NCBI GenBank assembly: GCA_016932415.1
Contig: JAFGCX010000020.1
Coordinates: 269,288-333,287, forward strand
Source: Candidatus Krumholzibacteriota bacterium
GTDB lineage: Bacteria; Krumholzibacteriota; Krumholzibacteriia; Krumholzibacteriales; Krumholzibacteriaceae
Length of the DNA stretch: 64,000 bases
Direction of reading: 5' to 3'
The first letter of the stretch is position 1. Each line of letters starts with the position of its first letter. The notes beneath the pieces were generated by a model. It saw only the letters and a program-made list of their open reading frames with translations. It was not told the DNA's origin and ran no database searches. The translations under genes were made by a program, and so were the position numbers. Shown piece after piece: positions 48,401-56,948 of this stretch.

Positions 48401-49345
48401 TTATTCTTCGTCACGCTTGCCATGATCATCAAACGTCGCTTCTTCATCATCGAATGATTTTGTCGTAGCGGCAATATTCCAGATACTATGGTCACGATGT
48501 AATAAATAATCAATAACACCCGCGAGTCTTGCTATAATTTCAAGAGTGGCAATCCCGCAGAACACGCAAAGGTGCTTCATAATACCGGATCTCCAGGATG
48601 CTTTCAATATTCTTTTCAGTGATATCGTCGAAACAGAGTACCTGCATTCATGTTTCAATTTGAAATGCCCGCAAAATATTCGTCTTCTCTGTTTTATAAA
48701 ATCAGATACTTTCTTGGGACCGTAATTATATACTATCGCTTTGGGTGCATATTCGACTTTATACCCATTATCTTTAACCGTGCATTCAATCAAAGCTTCG
48801 TCGACAGAGGTTTTCACGTCCAACCCTTTTACGATTGATGCTCTCCAGGACACTATTTCGCCCATTTTAGGATTAATAAGACATACCTGGTGATGAAGCT
48901 GCCATAGCCAGAAAGAAACCTTGCCCATGAATTCTTTATAATCGTTAAGGGGAATCGATCTTCCGCCAGTCATGCCAATTTCAGGATTCGAGAATGGTGC
49001 AATCAATTCTAAAAGGGAATCCGGATCGAGCAATGTATCACCATTGTTCATTACAAGGTATTCTCCACTGGCGCGTATAACAAATTGATTTATATCGTAC
49101 GCTTTTCCCCTCCTGCCCTGAGTGACATGTAGTGTAATTCTGTTGTCAATATCGACATATTTACCAACTATCGCATTTGTTTCATCGTCACTGCCACCGG
49201 TGAATACGAGTACCTCTTTTACAATGGTATTGAATCCCCTTTGTTTGACGAGAGAATCCAGCATTCTTTTAATGAATATTTCTTCGTTGTACGCGAATAC
49301 CCCTATACTGACCAAACCATTAAACTGCCGCATATCAATAGACAT
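48401..49345 (-). CDS. Family 2 glycosyltransferase (2)
   Basis: The 314-aa protein has the GT2 N-terminus VSIGVFAYNEEIFIKRMLDSLVKQ, then VFTGGSDDETNAI and YLVMNNGDTLLDPDSL. In the last segment the usual DxD is reduced to NGDT, which is seen in some members but may change metal use. A C-terminal hydrophobic region (LCVFCGIATLEIIARLAGVIDYLL) may anchor it to the membrane. It lies 4 bp after the radical SAM gene at 49350 and in the same direction, so the two are probably cotranscribed. The A/T-rich composition matches the rest of this arm. Confidence 0.82.
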   Translation of the reverse strand: MSIDMRQFNGLVSIGVFAYNEEIFIKRMLDSLVKQRGFNTIVKEVLVFTGGSDDETNAIVGKYVDIDNRITLHVTQGRRGKAYDINQFVIRASGEYLVMNNGDTLLDPDSLLELIAPFSNPEIGMTGGRSIPLNDYKEFMGKVSFWLWQLHHQVCLINPKMGEIVSWRASIVKGLDVKTSVDEALIECTVKDNGYKVEYAPKAIVYNYGPKKVSDFIKQRRRIFCGHFKLKHECRYSVSTISLKRILKASWRSGIMKHLCVFCGIATLEIIARLAGVIDYLLHRDHSIWNIAATTKSFDDEEATFDDHGKRDEE

Positions 49346-49349
49346 AAAA

Positions 49350-50462
49350 TCACCGACGCATCAAATAATATAATGTTTTAATAACAACTTTAGAATATTG
49401 AACCGGATCACACAGCAGGTTTGAATAAAACACGTTCACAAGAGGGCATGCGCAATCTTTACGCAAATATGATCTTTGCTTCATTCTGGCCGCTTCAGAA
49501 TTCCACAATTTATTAAAATCATAGTCATGATCTGCTATATTTGCCATTTTATCACCTTGTATACAGCAATTCCATACATCTCCGTTCGGACAAATTTGCA
49601 CGGACGCCCTTCCCGCAAGACATCTGTTATTCATATTTTCAGAATCTAACCATCGGTTTAAATGCTTATAATATTCTTCTCGAACTACAGAACGGAACAT
49701 GAGAAGCATATTTTTTCCATCGCGATCATACTCAGGTTTTATGCGACTTATTATCTCCTTCAAGGAGTAATTATCCGGAAGCAGGGAAGTCCCCAGAGTG
49801 TCCAACTCTTTCCTTTTTTCAGCGATCTCAAATATGTGACCATCGATTTTTAATTGAGCTATCTGTTGTATCAATTGCTCCAAATATTTTATGTTATATT
49901 TTGATATCACTGAATGCACGGAAGTCTTCAACCATGGGTATTTCAACTCCTGCAATCGCCTGATTGTTTCCAGTGCCAGCACGTACGCGTCTGGACGCCC
50001 CCTGATATCGTCGTTTAATTCTTCCAAACCATCTATGGAAACATTAACCATCATTTGAGATGCAGACGATCTGAAATATTTATTGCATTTCTCGACGCAT
50101 AAGACAATTTTTTCAGGTAAGAGGCCGTTGGTAGGCATATTTATAACGGAAGCTTTGCATCTTTTTACCGATGCTCCTATCAATTCACTTAAATCTTCAT
50201 AAAGGGATGGCTCTCCCCCACTGAACGTTATCCAGCGGGCGGATTCACCGATTGAGTTGATTATCTTCAACCATTCATCAATATCAAGTTCTCGATCAGA
50301 ATCCTTTGCCCATATGTTACAGGTCTTGCATCTGGAATTACATCGGTTCGTTACCGACAATGTGTAATTAAAAGGCATTGGCGAATCGAGTTTCAAAACG
50401 GAATTGGACCAATGAAGCGATGCACTTTTCAACAGCTTGATTATTTCACCCGTTTGTACCAT
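49350..50462 (-). CDS. Radical SAM protein with SPASM-like C-terminal region (3)
   Basis: The 370-aa protein has CNSRCKTC near residue 37 and the motif WITFSGGEPSLYEDL. The C-terminal part has many cysteines: NNRCLAGRASVQICPNGDVWNCCIQ and RKDCACPLVN, the pattern of a SPASM domain with one or two extra iron-sulfur clusters. It is the third such enzyme in the locus. The start codon has no strong ribosome site. It precedes the GT2 gene and follows the TPR membrane protein gene by 76 bp, all on the minus strand. Confidence 0.9.
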   Translation of the reverse strand: MVQTGEIIKLLKSASLHWSNSVLKLDSPMPFNYTLSVTNRCNSRCKTCNIWAKDSDRELDIDEWLKIINSIGESARWITFSGGEPSLYEDLSELIGASVKRCKASVINMPTNGLLPEKIVLCVEKCNKYFRSSASQMMVNVSIDGLEELNDDIRGRPDAYVLALETIRRLQELKYPWLKTSVHSVISKYNIKYLEQLIQQIAQLKIDGHIFEIAEKRKELDTLGTSLLPDNYSLKEIISRIKPEYDRDGKNMLLMFRSVVREEYYKHLNRWLDSENMNNRCLAGRASVQICPNGDVWNCCIQGDKMANIADHDYDFNKLWNSEAARMKQRSYLRKDCACPLVNVFYSNLLCDPVQYSKVVIKTLYYLMRR

Positions 50463-50538
50463 TATTATGACTGATAATGCTCAATTACCGTCGTACCACC
50501 TGTTCTTCCATGTAAACAAAAGATCCTGTAATTAATTA

Positions 50539-52326
50539 TCACTTTCTGAATCTCACTCTATATTCATATTCCTTGTATTTTGGATCAATCCTTACAGCCT
50601 CGTAATATTCCCGCATTGCTTCTCTATATAGTTTCATTTCCTGATATTGCAATGCTAAAGTATAATGCGCGATGTCGAGACGCGGATTAATTTGTACGGC
50701 TTTTTTTATATCGCCTATGCCTTCTTCGACAGACCCCATACACAACCTCACTACACCAAGATTATAGTAAGCCATAAAGTAAGAAGTATCATATTCAATA
50801 GCTTTACAGAGTTCGGTTTGTGCCAATTCGTAATATTTTTTTCTTCCGTACAACGATCCAAGGTTATAGTGAAGAAGGGCGTATTTATCCGACAAATATC
50901 TTGGTTTGATTTGATTGTTCTCATTTATATCCATATTATCCGACCTGTCAAATTCGAGCGCAATTCTTTCACTCACAGCATCACAAATAGTTAACGCAGC
51001 TTTATACTCATCTAGCGCCTTATCGAACAGACCCTGGCTTTCGCACGCGTATCCCAGATTGACGTGAGCATCAACCGATTCCGGATAAAGGAATACTGTT
51101 TTTGACCATAAAGTGTAATTCGACTTCCAATCCTTGTTACGTTGAATTATCAGGATCGAATAAAATACAAACAACGCCAGCAACAGTGAGTAAAATACAT
51201 TTTTAACGATAATGCTATTTTTTGATTTAATTGCTTGAACATATATCCGATCAATCAATAAAGCCGATACAAGACAGGTCCCGTATGAGGGTGCGAACAA
51301 GTATCTATCAGCCATATAATGAGGCACAATATGGAAAATGTGCAAAAATGGTAAAAGACCGATTAAAAACCAGTACAATCCGAAGGATATATCTTTAAAA
51401 TACCTGAATCCGATAATTAATAACCCAATAAATATCGCGCATACAATAATGGATCTTATCACTTTGTATGTTTCAATTGATGTTATATCCGGGTAAGGAT
51501 AGATCGCTGAAAGATTAATTGGCACCGTATAAAGAGACATGTACCTCGTCATTGTGATGAAAGGAATACTTGATTTTCCAAATTGATGCTTTCCGGTAGC
51601 TATTGTTTCAATATTCATTTTATTGGTTACTTCACCAATATATCTTGGAAGCCTGTAAGTGGATGATATCTCCATCCCAAAAAGAAATATCGCGATAACC
51701 AGTAGATAGAGAGCATAGAACTTTATCATTTTTCTTATATGATGTTTTATGCTGCCCTGTAAGGTAAAGTAGAAATCATATCCAATAATCAAAAACGGGA
51801 GCACAATGCCAACCGCTTCCTTTGTCATCAATGAAATGGCAAAAAACACGAGCGACAACAAAAGACCTGCATTCGAGCGATTTCCCTTTATATATAATAT
51901 GAATGAAGACAGTAAAAATACAGTCGCAAGGAGGTCTGCTCTATTCGACGCATTGTTTACGACTTCTGTATGTACGGGTTGCAGAATAAACAGTAACGCA
52001 GCGAGAAATGCCACTGATGATCTGCTAGTGACCAACATTGAAGTCTTGTAACATAATAGAACGCACACGATAAAGAGCAGTACATTCGTCAAATGATATC
52101 CGAATGGATTGAGTTTCCAAATGCTGTAATCAATACCGAATGTGATTATGCTTATGGGACGAAAGCCTGGCATGTTAGAAAACAGCATCCTCCAGTTTCT
52201 GATATTTTCATTATTTATGATAGATTTGAGGTCATCATACGTAAAACCATTTTTCAGGCTGTTCGAATATACCGCGAGTGAAACTGCCGCGAGGCCACAT
52301 ATTAACCATATATTATTTTTTTTCAT
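50539..52326 (-). CDS. Multi-pass membrane protein with C-terminal TPR repeats (TMTC/PMT-like)
   Basis: The 595-aa protein has an N-terminal GT-C-like membrane part of about 10 helices, beginning WLICGLAAVSLAVYSNSLKNGFTYDD. The acidic pair in a first external loop is typical of O-mannosyltransferase-like enzymes. The last 190 residues are TPR repeats (VDAHVNLGYACESQGLFDKALDEYKAA, HYNLGSLYGRKKYYELAQTEL, AYYNLGVVRLCMGSVEEGI, AHYTLALQYQEMKLYREAM). Bacterial proteins of this design resemble eukaryotic TMTC proteins. It may transfer a lipid-linked sugar to proteins or glycans in the periplasm. No good ribosome site is seen. Confidence 0.8.
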   Translation of the reverse strand: MKKNNIWLICGLAAVSLAVYSNSLKNGFTYDDLKSIINNENIRNWRMLFSNMPGFRPISIITFGIDYSIWKLNPFGYHLTNVLLFIVCVLLCYKTSMLVTSRSSVAFLAALLFILQPVHTEVVNNASNRADLLATVFLLSSFILYIKGNRSNAGLLLSLVFFAISLMTKEAVGIVLPFLIIGYDFYFTLQGSIKHHIRKMIKFYALYLLVIAIFLFGMEISSTYRLPRYIGEVTNKMNIETIATGKHQFGKSSIPFITMTRYMSLYTVPINLSAIYPYPDITSIETYKVIRSIIVCAIFIGLLIIGFRYFKDISFGLYWFLIGLLPFLHIFHIVPHYMADRYLFAPSYGTCLVSALLIDRIYVQAIKSKNSIIVKNVFYSLLLALFVFYSILIIQRNKDWKSNYTLWSKTVFLYPESVDAHVNLGYACESQGLFDKALDEYKAALTICDAVSERIALEFDRSDNMDINENNQIKPRYLSDKYALLHYNLGSLYGRKKYYELAQTELCKAIEYDTSYFMAYYNLGVVRLCMGSVEEGIGDIKKAVQINPRLDIAHYTLALQYQEMKLYREAMREYYEAVRIDPKYKEYEYRVRFRK

Positions 52327-52462
52327 CGGCGTATTTTCGAAACTACACTCCAGAATTCGACTATTACAACCTGCTGTCAGCTATTATATCAATTCTCTGG
52401 AACATTGCCGTTTTCGACAAATTCAGGTTTCTGACCTATCCGGTGCCTGAGGTACTCCGAAG

Positions 52463-53401
52463 CTATGGAATCATCATATTTTCCTTAAACCAGGAAATCG
52501 TCAATCGCAGACCTTCCTCCAGTCCGACCTTCGGTTTCCACCCCAGGTATTTTTCCGCTATAGAAATATCCGGGCAACGTTTATCAGGATCATCTTCGAA
52601 TCTTTCCATAAATTCTATTGCAGCATCACTATCGCATAGTTTTTTAATTATATTCGCGAGCTCAAGAATCCGTATTTCCTGGCTATTGCCAATATTGACA
52701 GGTTTATTATAATCACTTTCCATGAGTTTGTACAAACCCCTCACGGTATCGGAAACATAACAAAACGATCTTGTTTGCATTCCTTTGCCATGCACGGTGA
52801 TGGACTCATTATTCAGGGAATTGATGATAAGATTGGGAATGACCCGGCCATCATTGAAAGCCATATTAGGTCCGTATGTATTGAATAATCTGGCTATCCT
52901 TGTGTCAGCGACTGCGCTTCTGGAGTAAATGGTCATTAACGTCTCGCCGAATCTCTTTGATTCTGAATAGCAGCTTCTCATTCCAACAGGTGATACTGCA
53001 CCAATATAACTTTCATTCTGCGGATGCATCTCAGGATTCCCGTAAATCTCCGAGGTCGATGCGAACAGAATCCTTGCATTTTTTTCTTTGGCAAGTTCCA
53101 GCATCTTCAAAGTGCCAATTGAATTGGCCATTGCTGTTTCCAATGGAGCCTCATAATAATGCCTTGGACTCGCTCTTGAGGCAAGATGATATATCTGATC
53201 AATATGCTCATCTATTGAGAGCGTTTGACAAATATCATGTTCGATGAATCGCAGATTTAACTGCTCAAGCAGGAGAGTTTTATTTTCAGGGTGACCCGTA
53301 CTGAGGTTATCGATCCCTATAATCGAATTACCTTTTGAAAGAAGTAACGCGCACAGATGACAACCAATATGCCCGCAACATCCGGAAACGAGAATATTCA
53401 T
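52463..53401 (-). CDS. UDP-glucuronate decarboxylase-like NAD-dependent epimerase
   Basis: I chose ATG 53401 (312 aa), which has GGGGGGT upstream, over a TTG 27 bp earlier. The NAD motif is present in variant form (SGCCGHIGCHL), followed by GIDNLSTGHPENK. The segment YHLASRASPRHYYEAPLETA and FASTSEIYGNPEMHPQNESYIGAVSPVGMRSCYSESKR closely matches UDP-xylose synthase (UXS), and RIARLFNTYGPNMAFNDGRVIPN completes the pattern. It may make UDP-xylose or a related pentose donor. It heads the second minus-strand arm, and the gene after it starts 136 bp downstream. Confidence 0.85.
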   Translation of the reverse strand: MNILVSGCCGHIGCHLCALLLSKGNSIIGIDNLSTGHPENKTLLLEQLNLRFIEHDICQTLSIDEHIDQIYHLASRASPRHYYEAPLETAMANSIGTLKMLELAKEKNARILFASTSEIYGNPEMHPQNESYIGAVSPVGMRSCYSESKRFGETLMTIYSRSAVADTRIARLFNTYGPNMAFNDGRVIPNLIINSLNNESITVHGKGMQTRSFCYVSDTVRGLYKLMESDYNKPVNIGNSQEIRILELANIIKKLCDSDAAIEFMERFEDDPDKRCPDISIAEKYLGWKPKVGLEEGLRLTISWFKENMMIP

Positions 53402-53573
53402 AAGACCCCCCGATACTCTATAATGCAATTGTAGTACTTATAATCACATAAGTCAACCCGTCCCTGTTTATTAATTCACCTTTTCAATCCCCGGTACGGA
53501 CGAAGATCATTCAAATCGTATTCTACTGTCGGAGATTTAGTGGGGAAAAACCATCCTCTTCAATTATGAAATG

Positions 53574-53732
53574 TTATACGGCACTTTCCTCCATGGCCCG
53601 ATTTGTCGAATTAAGGAGGTCTCCTACCGTCCGGCGGCAATTAGGTATGTCTGTTGCTACCGGTCCCAAGAATCCAGAACAATCTTCTATTATCGCCGGG
53701 ATGGATTTTTTTACAATGGCAGGGAGAATCAA
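53574..53732 (-). pseudogene. Short coding remnant, possibly transposase N-terminal piece
   Basis: On the minus strand a 52-codon frame runs from TTG at 53732 to TAA at 53574. The peptide contains LPAIVKKSIPAIIEDCSGFL and RRTVGDLLNSTNRAMEE, which looks like real protein and recalls the start of some DDE transposases (RRxVxxLLxSxNR), but I cannot name the family. It lies in a gap with IS110 remnants, so a decayed mobile element is plausible. Confidence 0.3.
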
Positions 53733-53945
53733 GGGTTACTTCCTATAACCTGCATTTTTAGGAAAATTGAAGGGATTTGAAAAATCTGTTGACACTGTAT
53801 CGTGGTTAAGAACAAGTACTAGTATCTTAAGTGTCTTTTGAGTAAAAACCATCGATATCGAGTCCTTCGAGGACGAGACGATTATACTCCATCACGATGC
53901 TGATGTCCATTGACATGAGCAATCGCACCTACTACAATAGATTCA

Positions 53946-54014
53946 GGAGAGCCAAAAGGCCGGATTAAAGATCTGGGATATTATCCCGAACATATCTTTT
54001 GGCCCAGGCTCTCC
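53946..54014. other. Structured 69-bp inverted-repeat element at the end of an IS110 remnant
   Basis: Outer arms GGAGAGCC (53946-53953) and GGCTCTCC (54007-54014), middle arms AAAAG/CTTTT, and an inner near-perfect hairpin GGGATA-T-TATCCC (53975-53987) nest into one extended stem. It overlaps the stop codon of the IS110 fragment. IS110-family elements encode a structured bridge RNA in a noncoding end, so this could be a trace of it or a transcription terminator; no T-run follows. Confidence 0.5.
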
Positions 54015-54178
54015 ATTTCATTTACACCTCCCTTTGAGAGTACTCGATAAGCTCTTTCCAGCAACCTTGCCGCCGTTGCGCAGATGGCCACGTTTTAGTG
54101 TTTTCCGCGTTCTCTCATGCCGTGATAATAAGCTTTCAGTTCAGGGTCGTACTGCAAAAGGTTGGAAATGAGCCTAAA
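53981..54178 (-). pseudogene. IS110-family transposase, C-terminal fragment
   Basis: Reading the minus strand from about 54178 gives LISNLLQYDPELKAYYHGMR, then ERGKH, a stop (54095-54097), and NVAICATAARLLERAYRVLS up to TAA at 53981. The segment QYDPELKAYY...GKHxNVAxCA is characteristic of the C-terminus of IS110-family transposases (transposase_20 domain). The in-frame stop in the conserved GKH-NV stretch and the missing upstream part show that it is dead. The N-terminal part of such a gene lies 7 kb away at 61071-61217 in the same orientation. Confidence 0.7.
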
Positions 54179-54289
54179 GTAGAAACCTGTGAGTAACAAG
54201 AAATATTTCCATTCATGAGAGCGCCGAAGAACAGATACCAGCCATCCGGCGTCACAGAGACCGCCAGCGCAGCAGCACCATCTTCCTCG

Positions 54290-54814
54290 TCAGTCGGGCC
54301 AGCTAACACCGTCATCCGGCCAGACCATATCAACGCGGTAGAATCGGGGCATACCTAGCCTCTTCCACAGTCGCCGCTTGTACCAGTTGTAGATCCTGCG
54401 CGAAAGGATCGGAAGGTTTCTGAGACGTTTCTTCCTCGAGATGATCCGTCGTTTTTCTTCCTCGCTCAGGGATTTTTGCACGATCACCTGCCGCTCGCGG
54501 ATCATCTGTGCCTTGTGGACCGGCAGCAGGGCGATGTCGATCTTCTCGTTCAACGCGGCGCCCTGGAAGACAGCAAAATCCGACGTCTCGCGGTTGATCG
54601 ACATCGGCTTGAAATCCCGCTCGAGAGCATCTTTCAACTCATGGAACCTCTGCGGATTTTCGGCCGGCAGAACAAAATCGAAATCGACACTGCCAGGAAC
54701 ATTGAGGCCGGTCACCAGGGACCCCGTAAGAAAGAGATCTCCACTGTACTTGTCACGGAGGAATCGCTCCAGTTCACGAGCCCTGTCCATTATGCGAGGA
54801 TCGATTGTCATCAC
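54290..54814 (-). CDS. Small nucleotidyltransferase-fold protein
   Basis: The 174-aa protein has a complete minimal nucleotidyltransferase signature: LFLTGSLVTGLNVPGSVDFDFVL (the G-S motif and D-x-D pair) near residues 27-50, and a third acidic residue in EKIDIALLPV near residue 95. A helical, arginine/lysine-rich C-terminus follows (KRRIISRKKRLRNLPILSRR). It may transfer a nucleotide to a small molecule or act on RNA or protein; the family is too broad for a substrate. It faces away from a GT4 gene with a 97-bp spacer. GTG and ATG starts are adjacent and neither has a clear ribosome site. Confidence 0.75.
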   Translation of the reverse strand: MMTIDPRIMDRARELERFLRDKYSGDLFLTGSLVTGLNVPGSVDFDFVLPAENPQRFHELKDALERDFKPMSINRETSDFAVFQGAALNEKIDIALLPVHKAQMIRERQVIVQKSLSEEEKRRIISRKKRLRNLPILSRRIYNWYKRRLWKRLGMPRFYRVDMVWPDDGVSWPD

Positions 54815-54911
54815 GACTGAAGTCTACAATACTCCGGGTTCGGAGGAAAGACAAAAGGCCCGGATCGTTTATCACTGGAAAACAGAACGGCATTGGGCTA
54901 TCCTCCCCTTC

Positions 54912-56015
54912 ATGCCTGTAGTCCTGCATACGGAATCGCTGCGGCTCGGTCCGGGAGGACAGACGATACGGCTCGCCCAGGAAGCGCGCCGGCTGAACTC
55001 CATTAACGGCTGGTCCTGCCATGTAGCGGGCCGGTCGCCAGGCCCTCTCGATGCCGACCTCCTGGGAGAGGACTGGTATCACCCCTTCCGTTTCAATCGC
55101 TCCAAGTTTCACCCGGGATCGCTTCTACGGGCAATTCGCCTGCTGAAACAGATCCGTCCCGATATCATCCATACCCATTCGAGCTACGACGCGTGGGTGT
55201 TCGGGGTGGCCGGCCGCATCCTTGGCCTTCCTATCGTGCGTGGCCGTCATTCGAGCTGGCCGCTCAAAAAACCTGCCATAAGAAATTTCGCCTATACGCA
55301 ACTCGCGGACGCATTCACAGTGTCGGGCGCGACCATCGGCCGGATACTTACATCGAGCGGAATAATCCGGGAAGATAAGGTTTTTGATACAGCGGGGGGA
55401 TTCGACCAGGACAGGTTCGACCCGGACAGGGTCGACAGGGAACTTCTGCATCGTGAACTGGGATTGGCGACGGGAGCACGGATCATCGGGGCGGTATGCA
55501 TGGTCCGTCCCACGAAAGGAATAGATATACTGGTCGATGCTTTTTCCCGCCTTCCGGACGATTCTGCCGGTGCCGGGCTGCATCTCGTCATAGCTGGTAC
55601 CGTCTCGGACGAGGACCGGGCGTCTCTGACTTCCGCCTCTCCGGGCAGGATCCACTTTCTTGGCTACCGTGATGACATCGAGGATATTATCGGGAGCATG
55701 GACCTGCTCATCGTGCCATCGCGCAAAGCCGACGGAGTACCGCAGGTCATCCCCCAGGCGATGGCGCTCCGCGTTCCCGTGATAGGAGCCAGGGCCGCAG
55801 GCATCCCCGATGTCATTACAGACGGGGAGACGGGATTCCTCGTCCCTCCGGAGGATCCGGTAGCCCTTACGGCCAGGATCGTTTCCGTGTTATCGATGAC
55901 CCCGGCCGATATGGCGGCTCTTCTCGAGCGGGCCCGCTGCCGCTCACTGGAACGCCATACCTTCGATAGCATAGTGGAGACATATCTCAGCGCTTATAAC
56001 TATCTGCTGGGCTGA
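54912..56015 (+). CDS. Family 4 glycosyltransferase (4)
   Basis: I place the start at ATG 54912 (367 aa), where the protein begins with the family-typical PVVLHTESLRLGPGGQTIRLAQEARRLN; the frame is open further upstream but that part overlaps the opposite gene. DIIHTHSSYDAWVFGVAGRILGLPIVRGRHSSW, GAVCMVRPTKGIDILVDAF and GVPQVIPQAMALRVPVIGARAAGIPDVI are GT4 motifs. No ribosome site is clear. It is the first gene of the plus-strand cassette between the IS110 pieces. It likely builds a surface glycan or glycolipid. Confidence 0.9.
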   Translation: MPVVLHTESLRLGPGGQTIRLAQEARRLNSINGWSCHVAGRSPGPLDADLLGEDWYHPFRFNRSKFHPGSLLRAIRLLKQIRPDIIHTHSSYDAWVFGVAGRILGLPIVRGRHSSWPLKKPAIRNFAYTQLADAFTVSGATIGRILTSSGIIREDKVFDTAGGFDQDRFDPDRVDRELLHRELGLATGARIIGAVCMVRPTKGIDILVDAFSRLPDDSAGAGLHLVIAGTVSDEDRASLTSASPGRIHFLGYRDDIEDIIGSMDLLIVPSRKADGVPQVIPQAMALRVPVIGARAAGIPDVITDGETGFLVPPEDPVALTARIVSVLSMTPADMAALLERARCRSLERHTFDSIVETYLSAYNYLLG

Positions 56016-56108
56016 TATCGGGTCTCTTATTGACACGGGAAGCTTTCTGGATTAGACTGTACTTTTTTAATTCTATTACCTGTTTATGGGGGGGCGAGAC
56101 AGCCGGGT

Positions 56109-56948
56109 TTGAAATTCAGAGATCAGTATCATCTTGTGCGCACTCCGTATGATTATTATGCGATGACTCTGCGAAGGCGCAGACCGGTCGTGGCTCCAAC
56201 CGGAACCATGGTAAGGCTGTACGCGATCCGGCTGGCCGAACTCGCCGGGCTGTTGCCGCGGGACCGCATCGACTGGCAGCTCGACGGCGGCATGGCCGTT
56301 GCGGCGCACACCGGTGGTTTTAGGCGCCAGCACGGCGATGTGGATGTCGGGATCTTCATTGATGATCTGAAAGCCTTTGAGCGCAGGCTCATAGAATGCG
56401 GCTTCGCACTTTTCTCCAGGAATCCTTTTCACGGATTGGAATACACGCCGGTCGATATCGTGCACCGCACCAGCGCGAACGAGGTCCTGTCCAGTGAGAG
56501 GGTCAAGAGGCTGACAGCGATCAAAGTCAACCGTAAGGGGAGGCCGGTCTGGGAACCGGAGCATCTGACGCGATTCGATGTACATCTGCATGAGCGCGCC
56601 AGAGACGCTGTGCTCCTGACGCGCAATCATCTCCCGTTTCCGGGGGACCTCTTTTTCGGCTCCAGGCAGGAACTGATAATCAACGGGTGCAGCCTGCCGG
56701 TTGCCAGCCTGCCCTTTCTTTATTTCTTCAAGCTTCGCTCCGGCACGCATCGTCCGAAGCACCGGTTCGACTTGAGGATCATGGATACTAAGGAATTGGT
56801 ATCGGTGCCTGAAAAGGAACGATTAAGAACCCTGCTCGAAACCGATCGGGCCTTGCGCGTCGCCCGCGGCCAGCCGGGCTACAAACCACTGAAACATATC
56901 TGGAGCATGATGATACAGAAAGGCGGTCCGGCACCAGAAGAGTTATGA
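56109..56948 (+). CDS. Nucleotidyltransferase related to aminoglycoside 2''-adenylyltransferase fold
   Basis: The 279-aa protein carries WQLDGGMAVAAHTGGFRRQHGDVDVGI, that is, a GG motif with a D-x-D pair, near residues 57-83, and FDVHLHE as the third acidic site. LRSGTHRPKHRFDLRIM near residue 217 matches the RPKD-type motif of the AadB/LinB-like branch. Such enzymes transfer AMP to a hydroxyl of a sugar-containing compound. Here, between a GT4 and a transporter gene, glycan or glycolipid modification is more plausible than resistance. The start is TTG preceded by a G-rich stretch. The next gene overlaps it by 4 bp. Confidence 0.75.
   Translation: MKFRDQYHLVRTPYDYYAMTLRRRRPVVAPTGTMVRLYAIRLAELAGLLPRDRIDWQLDGGMAVAAHTGGFRRQHGDVDVGIFIDDLKAFERRLIECGFALFSRNPFHGLEYTPVDIVHRTSANEVLSSERVKRLTAIKVNRKGRPVWEPEHLTRFDVHLHERARDAVLLTRNHLPFPGDLFFGSRQELIINGCSLPVASLPFLYFFKLRSGTHRPKHRFDLRIMDTKELVSVPEKERLRTLLETDRALRVARGQPGYKPLKHIWSMMIQKGGPAPEEL

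Noticed and set aside
54136-54333. Minus-strand 65-codon ORF at the left edge of the cassette
   Set aside because: It overlaps both the nucleotidyltransferase gene and the IS110 remnant in another frame and has no protein-like features.
54441-54911. N-terminal extension of the GT4 gene across the opposite nucleotidyltransferase gene
   Set aside because: Family members start at the segment found at 54912; the extension is low-complexity antisense of a well-supported gene.
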